Shown one piece after another: positions 28,777-40,164 of a stretch of DNA of 55,173 bases. Source of the stretch: Marilutibacter aestuarii. Lineage in GTDB: Bacteria > Pseudomonadota > Gammaproteobacteria > Xanthomonadales > Xanthomonadaceae. The notes beneath the pieces are model-generated. The model did not search any database. It saw only the letters and a list, made by a program, of their open reading frames with translations, and was not told where the DNA came from. A program made the translations under genes and the position numbers. Location: positions 1-55,173 of the forward strand of contig NZ_VICE01000041.1 of assembly GCF_006546775.1 (NCBI RefSeq), given 5' to 3'. Position 1 is the first letter of the stretch. Every line of letters starts with the position of its first letter.

Positions 28777-30033
28777 ATGTCCGCAACTCGTACTGCAACC
28801 CAAACCCAGGCGACCGTGCGCCGCCCCAACCCGATGGAGATCTTCGTCTGGGAGGGCACCGACAAGCGCGGCATCGTGATGAAGGGCGAGCAATCGGCCA
28901 AGAGCGCCAACATGCTTCGCGCCGAGCTGCGCCGCCAGGGCATCACCCCCAAGGTGGTCAAGGCGAAGGGCAAGCCGCTTTTCGGCAGCGCCGGCAGCCG
29001 CATCACGCCCAAGGACATCGCGGTCTTCAGCCGACAGATCGCCACCATGATGAAGTCGGGCGTGCCCATCGTGACCGCGATGGAGATCATCTCCGAGGGC
29101 CAGAAGAACGTCAGGATGAAGAACCTGGTGAACGCCGTCAGGGCGGACATCGAGGGCGGCCTTTCGCTCTACGAGGCCATCAGCAAGCACCCCGTGCAGT
29201 TCGACGAGCTGTATCGCAACCTGGTGCGGGCCGGCGAGAGCGCGGGTGTGCTGGAGACGGTGCTCGACACCGTCGCCACTTACAAAGAGAACATCGAGAC
29301 CCTCAAGGGCAAGATCAAGAAGGCGATGTTCTACCCCGCCATGGTCGTCGCCGTGGCGTTGCTCGTCAGCTCGATCCTGCTGATCTTCGTGGTGCCGCAG
29401 TTCGAGGAGGTCTTCAAGGGCTTCGGCGCCGACCTGCCCGCATTCACCAAGCTCATCATCTCCTTCAGCGACTTCATGGTGAGCTGGTGGTGGCTGATCC
29501 TGCTGGCGGTCGTCTCCGGTGTCGTGCTCTTCATCATGCTCCTCAAGAGATCGCCTGCGTTCGCGCAGCTGATGGACCGCTTGCTGCTCAAGGTGCCCGT
29601 GGTCGGGCAGATCATGCACAACGCGGCGATCGCGCGCTTTGCGCGTACCCTCGCGGTCACGTTCAAGGCAGGTGTCCCGCTGGTGGAGGCCCTCGGCACC
29701 GTCGCCGGCGCCACCGGCAACATCATTTACGAGAAGGCTGTCCTGCGGATGCGCGACGACGTGTCCGTGGGTTATACGGTCAACATGTCGATGAAGCAGA
29801 CCCACCTGTTCCCGCACATGGTCGTCCAGATGGTGGCGATCGGCGAGGAGGCCGGTGCACTGGACGCCATGCTGTTCAAGGTCGCCGACTTCTACGAGGA
29901 AGAGGTCAACAACGCCGTCGATGCACTGGCCAGCCTGCTCGAGCCCTTGATCATGGTCTTCCTGGGCGTGATCGTCGGCGGCATGGTGGTCGCCATGTAC
30001 CTGCCGATCTTCAAGCTCGCCGCGGTCGTCTGA
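28777..30033 (+). CDS. pilC: Type IV pilus inner-membrane platform protein PilC
   Basis: A 418-residue T2SSF-family platform that couples PilB rotation to pilin insertion. Two tandem cytoplasmic GspF domains (about 85-205 and 290-410) each end in transmembrane helices (three in all; for example MVVAVALLVSSILLIFVVPQF and the C-terminal MVFLGVIVGGMVVAMYLPIF). The motif FSRQIATMMKSGVPIVTAMEI is typical. Tight 3-bp spacing after pilB and 24 bp before pilD shows an operon. Confidence 0.97.
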   Translation: MSATRTATQTQATVRRPNPMEIFVWEGTDKRGIVMKGEQSAKSANMLRAELRRQGITPKVVKAKGKPLFGSAGSRITPKDIAVFSRQIATMMKSGVPIVTAMEIISEGQKNVRMKNLVNAVRADIEGGLSLYEAISKHPVQFDELYRNLVRAGESAGVLETVLDTVATYKENIETLKGKIKKAMFYPAMVVAVALLVSSILLIFVVPQFEEVFKGFGADLPAFTKLIISFSDFMVSWWWLILLAVVSGVVLFIMLLKRSPAFAQLMDRLLLKVPVVGQIMHNAAIARFARTLAVTFKAGVPLVEALGTVAGATGNIIYEKAVLRMRDDVSVGYTVNMSMKQTHLFPHMVVQMVAIGEEAGALDAMLFKVADFYEEEVNNAVDALASLLEPLIMVFLGVIVGGMVVAMYLPIFKLAAVV

Positions 30034-30057
30034 CCTTCGCGCCAATCCGGACAATCC

Positions 30058-30921
30058 ATGGCATTCCTCGACCAGAACCCGGCCATCGGCTATCCGCTGG
30101 TGGCCGGTCTCGGCCTGCTCGTCGGCAGTTTCCTCAACGTCGTCATCCTGCGCCTGCCCAAGCGGCTGGAATGGGAGTGGCAACGCGACAGTCGCGAGGT
30201 CCTGGGCGAGCCTGAAACCTACGACCCACCGCCACCCGGCATCGTGGTCGAACGCTCTCACTGCCCGCAGTGCAAGCGCCAGCTGAGCTGGTACGAGAAC
30301 ATCCCGGTCATCAGCTGGGCCATCCAGGGCGGGCGCTGCCGGGGCTGCAAGACACGAATCTCGGCGCAGTACCCGCTGGTGGAAATGCTGACCATGCTGC
30401 TGGCGCTCGTGAGCGTCTGGCAGTTCGGGTTCGGGTGGCAGGGCTTCGGCGCCGCCCTGTTCAGCTGCTTCCTGATCGCGATGTCGGGCATCGACCTGCG
30501 GACCCAGCTGCTCCCCGACCAGTTGACCTTGCCGCTGATGTGGCTGGGCCTGATCGCCAGCGCGGACAACCTCTACATGGGTACCAAGCCTGCGCTGCTG
30601 GGCGCGGTCGCCGGGTACCTCAGCCTGTGGTCGGTCTGGTGGGTGTTCAAGCAGGTCACCGGCAAGGAAGGCATGGGCCACGGGGACTTCAAGCTGTTGG
30701 CCGCCATCGGTGCCTGGGTGGGACTGAAGGGCATCCTGCCGACCATCCTGATCTCGTCGCTGGTGGGCGCGATCATCGGCTCCATCTGGCTGGCGGCCAA
30801 GGGCCGCGACAAGGCCACGCCCATCCCGTTCGGTCCTTACCTGGCCATCGCCGGCTGGATCGTGTTCTTCTGGGGCGACTGGATCGTAGGCGGTTACCTC
30901 CGCTATTCCGGGCTCGGCTGA
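30058..30921 (+). CDS. pilD: Prepilin peptidase / N-methyltransferase PilD
   Basis: A 287-residue membrane aspartyl protease that cuts pilin leaders after Gly and methylates the new N-terminal Phe. The cytoplasmic loop has two zinc CxxC pairs (Cys69/Cys72 and Cys94/Cys97), as in bifunctional enzymes. The catalytic Asp residues lie in SGIDLRTQLLPD and in the GHGD motif of GKEGMGHGDFK. About eight transmembrane helices. Its substrates PilA copies 1 and 2 lie upstream in the same locus. Confidence 0.97.
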   Translation: MAFLDQNPAIGYPLVAGLGLLVGSFLNVVILRLPKRLEWEWQRDSREVLGEPETYDPPPPGIVVERSHCPQCKRQLSWYENIPVISWAIQGGRCRGCKTRISAQYPLVEMLTMLLALVSVWQFGFGWQGFGAALFSCFLIAMSGIDLRTQLLPDQLTLPLMWLGLIASADNLYMGTKPALLGAVAGYLSLWSVWWVFKQVTGKEGMGHGDFKLLAAIGAWVGLKGILPTILISSLVGAIIGSIWLAAKGRDKATPIPFGPYLAIAGWIVFFWGDWIVGGYLRYSGLG

Positions 30922-30973
30922 GTCCGGAGCCGGCGCGACGACGCTGGCCGGGCTTCGTCGGCATAATGCGGGC

Positions 30974-31582
30974 ATGAGCGACTACATCATCGGCGTGACC
31001 GGCGGCGTCGCTTCCGGCAAGAGCACCGTCACCCGGCTGTTCGAGACCCTGGGCGTCGAGGTCGCGGACGCCGACCTGGCCGCGCGCGAAGCCGTCGCCC
31101 CGGGCTCGGATGGGCTTGCCGAGGTGGTTGCCTTGTTTGGCAGCGGGGTCCTCGACGCCACCGGCGCCCTGGACCGTGGGGCCATGCGGGCGCGCGTATT
31201 CAACGACGCCGACGCCAGGCGGCGCCTGGAAGCCATCATCCACCCGCGCGTCCGCCAACGCCTGGGGGACCAGTGCCGGCAGGCGTCGAGTCCCTACGTG
31301 CTTGCCGCGATCCCGCTTCTTGCGGAAGGCGGCGGCCGCGAGGCGTACCCCTGGCTGGACCGGGTGCTGGTGGTCGACGTCCCGACCGATGTCCAGCACC
31401 AGCGCCTGGTCGCACGCGACGGCATCGACGACAGCCTCGCCCAGCGCATGATCCAGGCCCAGGCAACGCGCCCGCAACGGCTTGCCCTCGCCGACGACGT
31501 CATCGTCAACGACGGCGAACTGCAGGCGCTGCCGACGCATATCGCGGCTTTGGACCGGCGATACCGGCAACTGGCCGGCTGA
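30974..31582 (+). CDS. coaE: Dephospho-CoA kinase
   Basis: Last enzyme of coenzyme A synthesis (ATP-dependent 3'-phosphorylation of dephospho-CoA). The 202-residue product has the P-loop GGVASGKST (10-18), the core DADLAAREAV and the conserved region around HPRVRQRL. Standard length and the usual position after pilD, 52 bp downstream. No yacF/zapD or yacG follows; instead the convergent Nudix/ThiE-like gene lies 121 bp away. Confidence 0.96.
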   Translation: MSDYIIGVTGGVASGKSTVTRLFETLGVEVADADLAAREAVAPGSDGLAEVVALFGSGVLDATGALDRGAMRARVFNDADARRRLEAIIHPRVRQRLGDQCRQASSPYVLAAIPLLAEGGGREAYPWLDRVLVVDVPTDVQHQRLVARDGIDDSLAQRMIQAQATRPQRLALADDVIVNDGELQALPTHIAALDRRYRQLAG

Positions 31583-31703
31583 GCGCCGGGGCGAGGCCCT
31601 GCGCTCGGTCAACCGTCGCGACGGGCACTGCAACGCATGCAGGAGGCCTAGGCAGATGACCGGGAGCGAACCCCGCGCCCGCCCCGCCCGTTCCAGCGCG
31701 GTC

Positions 31704-32660
31704 CTACGCCACGACGGCGTCGACCCACAGACCCCGGATAGCCGCGATGCCCTGCGCGCCGTGCTGGCGCGCCTCGTCCATGTCGCCCGCATCCAGCCCG
31801 CCGATCGCGTAGATCGGCAGTGAGACCTGCTCGCGCAGCCGGGCGAACCCCTCCCAGCCGATGCCCGCGACGCCGGGGTGGCTGGGCGTGGGTTTCAGGG
31901 TGCCGAGCACCGCGAAATCGCAGCCCAGGGCCTCGGCCTTGCGCAGCGCGTCCAGGTCATGGCATGAGGCCCCGACCGGCAGCTCCGCGGCCAGCGGACG
32001 GGCATCCAGGGCCATGAGCTGTGCCGAGGTCAGATGGACGCCCACCCCGAGCAGGCGGGCAAGTTCAACGTCGGCGTTGAGCAGCAGCTGCGCGTCCGCC
32101 CGCCGGCAGTGCCGGGCCACCGACGAGGCCAGCGATTTCCAGCGCGCGGGCGGAAGGCCCGGCGCGCGGAACTGGACGCGGCTGGCACCCGCCGCCAGGG
32201 AGGCGTCGAGCGCCGCCAGCCAGCGGCCGTCGTCCTCGTCTGGCAGGGGCGTGACCAGGTAGCGGTCGGGCTGCTGCAGGGCGGCCACCACGGGCACGTC
32301 CGCGGGGGGCATGGTGTAACGCGAGAGCTTGTCCAGCGGGACCCAGACCATGGCCTGCTGCTCGCGGCCGCGCGGGGTGCCGTCCCACTCGGCGACCTCG
32401 CGCACGTCCAGGCGCAGGCGCTTGTCGGGGTACTCCTGCGGCACGCTGATCAGGTGCGCGCCCGGCTCGGCTTCGATGCCGAGCTCTTCGCGCAGTTCGC
32501 GCACCAGGGCCGCCTCGGGCGACTCGCCCCGCTTGCGCTTGCCGCCGGGGAACTCCCAGCGACCGGCAAAGTCACGGCCTTCCGTGCGTCGGGTCAGGAG
32601 CACGCGACCGCGGGCGTCGCGTATGACGCCGGCCACCACGTCCACCATCCGCTTGCTCAC
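31704..32660 (-). CDS. Nudix hydrolase (MutT) fused to a ThiE-like domain
   Basis: A 318-residue fusion. The N-terminal half is a MutT-type Nudix domain with an exact Nudix box (residues 40-62, GGKRKRGE..REL.REELGI), which would clear 8-oxo-dGTP. The C-terminal half (about 170-318) resembles the TMP-TENI/thiamine-phosphate synthase barrel, with FRAPGLPPARW, GASCHDLDAL, FAVLGTLKPTPSHPG and AIGGLDAGDM. This fusion is known in gammaproteobacteria; whether the second domain is active in thiamine salvage is uncertain. It lies 105 bp downstream of secA, as mutT does in E. coli. Confidence 0.88.
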   Translation of the reverse strand: MSKRMVDVVAGVIRDARGRVLLTRRTEGRDFAGRWEFPGGKRKRGESPEAALVRELREELGIEAEPGAHLISVPQEYPDKRLRLDVREVAEWDGTPRGREQQAMVWVPLDKLSRYTMPPADVPVVAALQQPDRYLVTPLPDEDDGRWLAALDASLAAGASRVQFRAPGLPPARWKSLASSVARHCRRADAQLLLNADVELARLLGVGVHLTSAQLMALDARPLAAELPVGASCHDLDALRKAEALGCDFAVLGTLKPTPSHPGVAGIGWEGFARLREQVSLPIYAIGGLDAGDMDEARQHGAQGIAAIRGLWVDAVVA

Positions 32661-32765
32661 GCGCGCTCCATGCGTCGACCCCGCGGGGCCAGCCGGTGCT
32701 TCCGGATTCCCGCCCCCTCCCCGCCCGCTCGACCAGCCAGGGGAAAGGGGCGCGGACAGGCTCCG

Positions 32766-35510
<2,745 letters not shown>

Positions 35511-35566
35511 GGACGGAACCGGTTGTGTTCGTGAACGGGATCGGCACGCGACCGGATCCACCAATA

Positions 35567-35587
35567 GAAAAGGGCGCCGGGCGCCCT
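35567..35587 (-). terminator. Terminator-like hairpin in front of secA
   Basis: On the minus strand an 8-bp GC stem (AGGGCGCC / GGCGCCCT, 35587-35571) is followed by TTTC. It can end transcription of the upstream M23 peptidase gene. If secA starts at the promoter proposed at 35598-35603, the hairpin falls inside the secA leader. Confidence 0.5.
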
Positions 35588-35597
35588 AGGCACCCCG

Positions 35598-35603
35598 ATT
35601 GTA
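35598..35603 (-). promoter_or_regulatory. Possible -10 box of secA
   Basis: TACAAT on the minus strand, 88 bp before the secA start and just downstream of the tandem repeats. No clear -35 box was found at 16-18 bp. Confidence 0.35.
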
Positions 35604-35611
35604 GCTGGGGG

Positions 35612-35851
35612 CGAGGAGGCTTGCTTACAAGGCATGCCTTGTAAGCCGACGAGCGCCCGAGACCTGCGGTCGAGGGCCGGAACGAGGAAGCCTGCTTACA
35701 AGGCACTGCCTTGTAGGCTTTCGAGCGCCCGGAGCGGCTGTGCCGCGCAGGGCCGGAACGAGGAGGCTTGCTTACAAGGCATGCCTTGTAAGCCGACGAG
35801 CGCCCGAGACCTGCGGTCGAGGGCCGGAACGGGGAGGCTTGCCCGCAAGCT
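35612..35851. repeat. Tandem two-hairpin repeat units (71, 76, 71 bp plus a partial)
   Basis: Unit 1 is 35612-35682, unit 2 35683-35758, unit 3 35759-35829, and a partial fourth 35830-35851. Units 1 and 3 each contain a perfect 24-nt palindrome with half-site GCTTACAAGGCA (35623-35646 and 35770-35793); unit 2 has a near-perfect version. Each unit also has a second hairpin with outer arms GCCC/GGGC, whose inner arms are GACC/GGTC in units 1 and 3 but GCGGC/GCCGC in unit 2, a compensatory change. Confidence 0.92.
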
Positions 35852-35947
35852 CGCACGCGATCGCATCGACGCGCGTCTCCGCTGCCAGAAACGACGACGC
35901 CGCACCCCAAGGGGCGCGGCGCGTCTGCGGCCACCTGGCGTCCGGGC

Positions 35948-36856
35948 TCAGCCCTTCAGCGGTGACTGCTGGTTGAGGAAGTTGCGCGGATTCACTACCC
36001 GGCCGTTCTCCCACACCTCGAAGTGCACGTGGGCGCCCGTGGAACGACCCGTCGAACCGGCCTTGGCGATCTCCTGCCCCGCCCGCACCAGCTCGCCGAC
36101 CTTGCGGGTCAGGCGCGAGTTGTGTGCGTAGCGCGTCACATAACCGTTGCCGTGGTCGACCTCGACCACCTTGCCGTACCCGGAGCGCACGCCCGAATAG
36201 CTGACCACGCCATCGGCGACGGCGAATACCGCGTCGCCCGTGTTGGCGTCGAAATCCAGTCCCTTGTGCAGCGCGCGACCACCACGGAACGGATCGGCGC
36301 GATAGCCGAAGCCCGAGGTGATGTAGCTGCGCGAGACCGGCGACCGCGAAGGCACGGCGTTGAGGTCGAGCTGCCGCGTGAACAGCAGCGACTCAAGCAC
36401 GGAGAGCTGCTCGCCGGCGGCATCGAACTGGGCGTCTAGTTGTTCCAGTCCCTCGTCCAGCTCGGGCCTGCTGATATCTTCCACCGGCCCGGCGCCACCG
36501 ACGCCGACCGGCTTCTCGAAGTCGAACTCGCCGTCCTGCAGCTGGCCGATGCGCGTCAGGCGCTCGCCCAGCGCATTGAGGCGATTGGCCTCGGCCTGCA
36601 GCTCGCCCAGGCGGGCGGCGAGTGCGTTCACCTCGCGCTGCGCCTCGCGACGGGTATCCTCGATCTGCGCCTGCTGGTCGGCGACCTGGGCGCGGAGCGA
36701 TGCGGTACCGACGGCCGCGGCACCCAGGCCGAGGCCCAGGCCCGCCACCAGGAGGACCGAGGCATAGAGGCCGGGGCGTGATGCGCCGAGGCGGTGCCCG
36801 CGGTCGAGCAGACCGGTGGCAGTGCGTCGCGGCGATTGAAATTTATTGAAGGTCAT
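35948..36856 (-). CDS. M23-family (LytM) metallopeptidase, membrane-anchored
   Basis: A 302-residue cell-wall peptidase or divisome regulator. An N-terminal helix (about 29-52) anchors it in the membrane. A periplasmic coiled coil follows (about 55-105). The LytM domain has zinc ligands His197 and Asp201 (HKGLDFD) and His278, with His276 catalytic (HVHFEV); all are intact, so it should cut peptide cross-bridges. Its place between secA and lpxC next to the dcw cluster is typical of Xanthomonadaceae. Its start codon lies only 7 bp from that of divergent dciA. Confidence 0.92.
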   Translation of the reverse strand: MTFNKFQSPRRTATGLLDRGHRLGASRPGLYASVLLVAGLGLGLGAAAVGTASLRAQVADQQAQIEDTRREAQREVNALAARLGELQAEANRLNALGERLTRIGQLQDGEFDFEKPVGVGGAGPVEDISRPELDEGLEQLDAQFDAAGEQLSVLESLLFTRQLDLNAVPSRSPVSRSYITSGFGYRADPFRGGRALHKGLDFDANTGDAVFAVADGVVSYSGVRSGYGKVVEVDHGNGYVTRYAHNSRLTRKVGELVRAGQEIAKAGSTGRSTGAHVHFEVWENGRVVNPRNFLNQQSPLKG

Positions 36857-36863
36857 AAGTCCG

Positions 36864-37310
36864 ATGTCTGATTCCAAAGCCAAGTCGAAGCACCGCCGCC
36901 AGTCGTCTCCGCAGGACGCGCTGAGCGCGTTGCTGTCGGAACCTGCCGGCGATCCGATCCGCCGGGCCGAATGGCTCGGCGAACTCGACCGTCGCCTACA
37001 TCCCCACTTGCCTCCTTCACTCGCCTCGCACGCGCGCTTGGCTAACGTGAAGGAAGGCACACTGGTTTTTGTCGTCGACGCTCCTGTCTGGCGGACCAAA
37101 CTGAGGCTTGCGGCCCCGGAACTGCTCGACGTGGCCCGCTCCATCGGGCTTGTTGCGACCGAAGTGGTGGTCAAGGTGTCTTCGACCCCCCATGCACCGC
37201 CGGAGCGGGCACCGCTTCAGGCCATCCCCCTGTCATCGCAAAGCCGGAAGGCCTTGCAGGCGGCACTCGATACGCTTCGACCGGCCCCCGGAGAGGACGG
37301 CGAGTCGTGA
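36864..37310 (+). CDS. dciA: DciA-like DUF721 protein (helicase-loader family)
   Basis: A 148-residue protein of the DUF721 family. The conserved core is LASHARLANVKEGTLVFVVDAPVWRTKLRLAAPELL, with basic and disordered flanks (N-terminal SDSKAKSKHRR; C-terminal Pro-rich tail). In bacteria without DnaC/DnaI, DciA loads the replicative helicase DnaB; the assignment here rests on this core and on its usual place beside lpxC/secA. ATG at 36864 is preferred; a TTG at 36846 would overlap the divergent peptidase gene. Confidence 0.82.
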   Translation: MSDSKAKSKHRRQSSPQDALSALLSEPAGDPIRRAEWLGELDRRLHPHLPPSLASHARLANVKEGTLVFVVDAPVWRTKLRLAAPELLDVARSIGLVATEVVVKVSSTPHAPPERAPLQAIPLSSQSRKALQAALDTLRPAPGEDGES

Positions 37311-37397
37311 AAAGTGCGCTCCCCGCGAGCAGGCCGGAACCCGGCTTGCATCGCCGATGACAAAGCGACGTGAAATCCTACTGAGCCCACCGTCCAC

Positions 37398-37451
37398 GTT
37401 TGTTAACTAATAGATAACAAATCAGAAATAATTTGTTAAATATAAGTTAAG
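37398..37451. other. AT-rich island between convergent dciA and lpxC
   Basis: About 54 bp of very AT-rich sequence in an otherwise GC-rich window. It contains the inverted repeat AACAAAT/ATTTGTT (37416-37422 with 37431-37437) and the near-palindrome GTTAACTAATAGATAAC (37402-37418). It lies 87 bp past the dciA stop and about 140 bp past the lpxC stop. A modest GC hairpin nearer lpxC (37554-37569) may end that gene. Confidence 0.6.
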
Positions 37452-37594
37452 AAGGGGGCGTCTATTCACGTCTGTGACGGAGGCACGTTAATTCCGTGCC
37501 AAGAACCACGCCAAAGTGACTGCGAACTGAACGGATTCCCTGCAAACGGGCGTCCGGGCACGCGCCCGGGGCTGAAGCGCGCCGGACGAGGCGG

Positions 37595-38506
37595 TCAGGC
37601 GCCTGCCGGAGCGGGCACGTAGGCCACCGGCTCGGGCTCGTCGCCGGCATAGGTGACTTCGTCCCAGGCCGAGGTCTCGGCCATCAGTGCGCGGACCAGC
37701 TTGTTGTTCAGGGCGTGGCCGGACTTGAAGCCCTCGTAGGCCCCGATGATCGGCCGGCCGGCGAGGTAGAGGTCGCCGACGGCATCGAGGATCTTGTGCC
37801 GTACGAACTCGTCGGCGTATCGCAGGCCGTCCTCGTTGAGGACGCGGAACTCGTCGAGCACGATCGCGTTGTCCATCGAGCCACCGAGGCCGAGGTTGCG
37901 CTCGCGCATGAACTCCAGGTCGCGCATGAAGCCGAAGGTGCGCGCGCGGCTGACTTCCTTGACGTAGGACGCGGTGGAGAACTCGACCTCGGCGCGCGAC
38001 TGCGACGACGGGATGGCGGGGTGGTCGAACTCGACCGTGAAGCCGATCCGGAAGCCGTCATGCGGGGTGAAGCGGGCGATCTTGTCGCCATCGCGCACTT
38101 CCACCGGGTGCTTGATGCGGATGAAACGCTTGGGCGCGTCCTGTTCGACGATCCCCGCCGACTGCAGCAGGAACACGAACGGACCGGCCGAGCCGTCCAT
38201 GATCGGCACCTCGGCGGCGGACAGGTCGATGGTCGCGTTGTCGATGCCCAGGCCGGCCATCGCCGACATCAGGTGCTCGACCGTCATGACCTTGCCTTCG
38301 CCACGGCTGAGGCCGGTGCACAGCATGGTCTCGGTCACCAGGTCCGCGTGCGCGGGCAGCTCGACCACCGGATCGAGGTCGACGCGCCGGAACACGATGC
38401 CGCCATCGACCGGACCCGGTCGCAGCGTGAGGAAGACCTTCTCGCCGCTGTGGAGGCCCACGCCGGTGGCACGGATCACGTTCTTGAGGGTGCGCTGGCG
38501 CAGCAT
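37595..38506 (-). CDS. lpxC: UDP-3-O-acyl-N-acetylglucosamine deacetylase LpxC
   Basis: Zinc enzyme for the committed step of lipid A synthesis. The 303-residue product has the zinc-ligand regions [12 protein letters not shown] and [14 protein letters not shown], plus SGHALNNKL near the C-terminus with the catalytic His. Full length. It closes the dcw region as in E. coli, but is separated from ftsZ by 246 bp with a likely own promoter. Confidence 0.97.
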   Translation of the reverse strand: MLRQRTLKNVIRATGVGLHSGEKVFLTLRPGPVDGGIVFRRVDLDPVVELPAHADLVTETMLCTGLSRGEGKVMTVEHLMSAMAGLGIDNATIDLSAAEVPIMDGSAGPFVFLLQSAGIVEQDAPKRFIRIKHPVEVRDGDKIARFTPHDGFRIGFTVEFDHPAIPSSQSRAEVEFSTASYVKEVSRARTFGFMRDLEFMRERNLGLGGSMDNAIVLDEFRVLNEDGLRYADEFVRHKILDAVGDLYLAGRPIIGAYEGFKSGHALNNKLVRALMAETSAWDEVTYAGDEPEPVAYVPAPAGA

Positions 38507-38558
38507 GGTCGGTCCGGGAGCCTCGTGACGGGGGACGCGGGGGCGTCAAGTGACGGCG

Positions 38559-38587
38559 AGAATATCATGCAGGTAGCTGAACCTGAA
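38559..38587 (-). promoter_or_regulatory. Possible lpxC promoter
   Basis: Minus strand TTCAGG (38587-38582), 17 bp, TATTCT (38564-38559), 52 bp upstream of the lpxC start, in the most AT-rich part of the ftsZ-lpxC spacer. Confidence 0.4.
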
Positions 38588-38660
38588 CGAAAAGCCGCTC
38601 CTGTCGCCCGGGTGTCACCCGAAGTTGCGAAACTGACCGACCCGCCGTGACGGGACGGTC

Positions 38661-38686
38661 AAAACGCCCCGGACACGGGGTCCGGG
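38661..38686 (-). terminator. Probable terminator of ftsZ
   Basis: Minus strand 7-bp stem CCCGGAC/GTCCGGG (38686-38680 with 38674-38668) followed by GCG and TTTT, 66 bp after the ftsZ stop. The short T-run makes it moderate. Confidence 0.5.
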
Positions 38687-38752
38687 ACCAATGTGCCAGG
38701 GGCCGGGGACGAGTCCGGCCCGTGGGTGCCTGGCCAGGGCCAGGCGGGACAA

Positions 38753-39973
38753 TCAGTCCGCCTGGCGACGCAGGAAGGCGGGGATGTCCAGGTAGTCGCC
38801 GCTGCCGCCGAAATCGGCGACGTCGGCGGTGGGTGCCGGGGCCGGCGCTTCGTGGGCGGACCCACCGCCGCGGCGCAGGCTGCCGCCGAAGCTCGGGGCC
38901 GCGGTCGGCGCCACGTCGTCCATCGCGCTGAACTCGGGCTGCCCGGTCGTGCCGTTGCGGACGAGCTGGATCGGCGCGCGCTGCTCGTTCGGACGGCCCT
39001 GCTTGGCCACCGCGCGGTTGAGGCCCGTGGCCACGACGGTGACCTTGACCTCGTCCTGCATGTCGGGGTCGAGCACGGTGCCGATGACCACCGTGGCGTC
39101 CTCGGAGGCGAACTGTTCGACCGTGCGGCCGACCTCGTCGAACTCGGCCATGGTGAAGTTCGGGCCGGCGGTGATGTTGACCAGGATGCCGTTGGCCCCC
39201 GACAGGTTGACGTCGTCGAGCAACGGGTTCTGCACCGCGGCCTCGGCGGCGGCCTGTGCGCGGTCGTCGCCGCGGGCGGCGCCGGTGCCCATCATCGCCA
39301 GGCCCATCTCGGACATGACGGTGCGCACGTCGGCGAAGTCGACGTTGATCAGGCCCGGACGCACGATCAGGTCGGCGATGCCCTGCACCGCGCCCTGCAG
39401 GACGTCATTGGCGGCGCGGAACGCCTGGATCATCGTCGCGTTGCGACCGAGCACGGTGATCAGCTTCTCGTTGGGGATCGTGATCAACGAGTCGCAGTGG
39501 TGGCTCAGTTCCTCGATGCCCTTCAGGGCCACCTGCATGCGCCGGCGGCCTTCGAACGGGAACGGCTTGGTGACCACGGCGACGGTCAGGATGCCCATCT
39601 CCTTGGCCAGCTGCGCGACGACCGGCGCCGCGCCGGTGCCGGTGCCGCCGCCCATGCCGGCGGTGATGAACACCATGTCCGCGCCTTCCATCGCGTCCAT
39701 CAGGCGCTCGCGATCCTCGAGCGCGGCCTGGCGGCCGACCTCGGGATTGGCGCCCGCGCCCAGGCCCTTGGTGACGTTGCTGCCAAGCTGCAGCTGCAGC
39801 TTGGCGCCGCAGTTCTTGATCGCCTGCGAATCGGTGTTGGCGGTGATGAACTCCACCCCGTCGACGTTGCTGCTGACCATGTGGGCCACGGCGTTGCCGC
39901 CGCCACCGCCCACGCCGATGACCTTGATGATGGCGTTGGGCGCCATGCTCTCTACCAGTTCGAAATGTGCCAT
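38753..39973 (-). CDS. ftsZ: Cell division GTPase FtsZ
   Basis: Tubulin homologue that forms the Z ring. The 406-residue product has the N-terminal GTP-binding Rossmann domain with the tubulin signature GGGTGTG (108-114), the T7 loop NVDFADVRTVMSEMG for GTP hydrolysis, a variable linker (about 325-390) and the C-terminal peptide DYLDIPAFLRRQAD that binds FtsA and ZipA. Start MAHFELVE has GAGGACGAGGAC upstream. Unlike the other dcw genes it is separated from its upstream neighbour ftsA, by 224 bp. Confidence 0.98.
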   Translation of the reverse strand: MAHFELVESMAPNAIIKVIGVGGGGGNAVAHMVSSNVDGVEFITANTDSQAIKNCGAKLQLQLGSNVTKGLGAGANPEVGRQAALEDRERLMDAMEGADMVFITAGMGGGTGTGAAPVVAQLAKEMGILTVAVVTKPFPFEGRRRMQVALKGIEELSHHCDSLITIPNEKLITVLGRNATMIQAFRAANDVLQGAVQGIADLIVRPGLINVDFADVRTVMSEMGLAMMGTGAARGDDRAQAAAEAAVQNPLLDDVNLSGANGILVNITAGPNFTMAEFDEVGRTVEQFASEDATVVIGTVLDPDMQDEVKVTVVATGLNRAVAKQGRPNEQRAPIQLVRNGTTGQPEFSAMDDVAPTAAPSFGGSLRRGGGSAHEAPAPAPTADVADFGGSGDYLDIPAFLRRQAD

Positions 39974-39998
39974 GTCCTCGTCCTCTCTTGTAGGTGCC

Positions 39999-40026
39999 GT
40001 GATTCGTGAATGGTGATCCGTGATTG
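39999..40026 (+). repeat. Heptamer repeat, ftsA-ftsZ spacer, left arm
   Basis: Four tandem heptamers GTGATTC, GTGAATG, GTGATCC, GTGATTG. They are complementary to the heptamers at 40165-40192, so the two arrays form the arms of an imperfect inverted repeat about 140 bp apart. Confidence 0.85.
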
Positions 40027-40164
40027 GAGGCTTGCACCTCGCACACTTCACTCATGCCGACCACTGACGTTTTTTAGGGTTTTCCTGCTGCCTTCGATTC
40101 CACCCGCCTACCGCTCTACGCTTCATCTACCGCTCTTGCCATTGCTGTTGCTGTTGCCCTTCAC

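Larger units (their letters stand above)
35511..35947. other. Intergenic region between secA and the M23 peptidase gene
   Basis: This 437-bp non-coding region holds the secA leader, a terminator-like hairpin, a probable -10 box, and then three and a fraction tandem copies of a structured repeat (35612-35851). The last 96 bp before the peptidase stop show nothing further. Open frames across it (AYKA/PCK repeats on both strands) are repeat artefacts. Confidence 0.75.

Noticed and set aside
35612-35829. Possible CRISPR array
   Set aside because: Units of 71-76 bp are contiguous and self-similar throughout with no unique spacers, and no cas gene is present.
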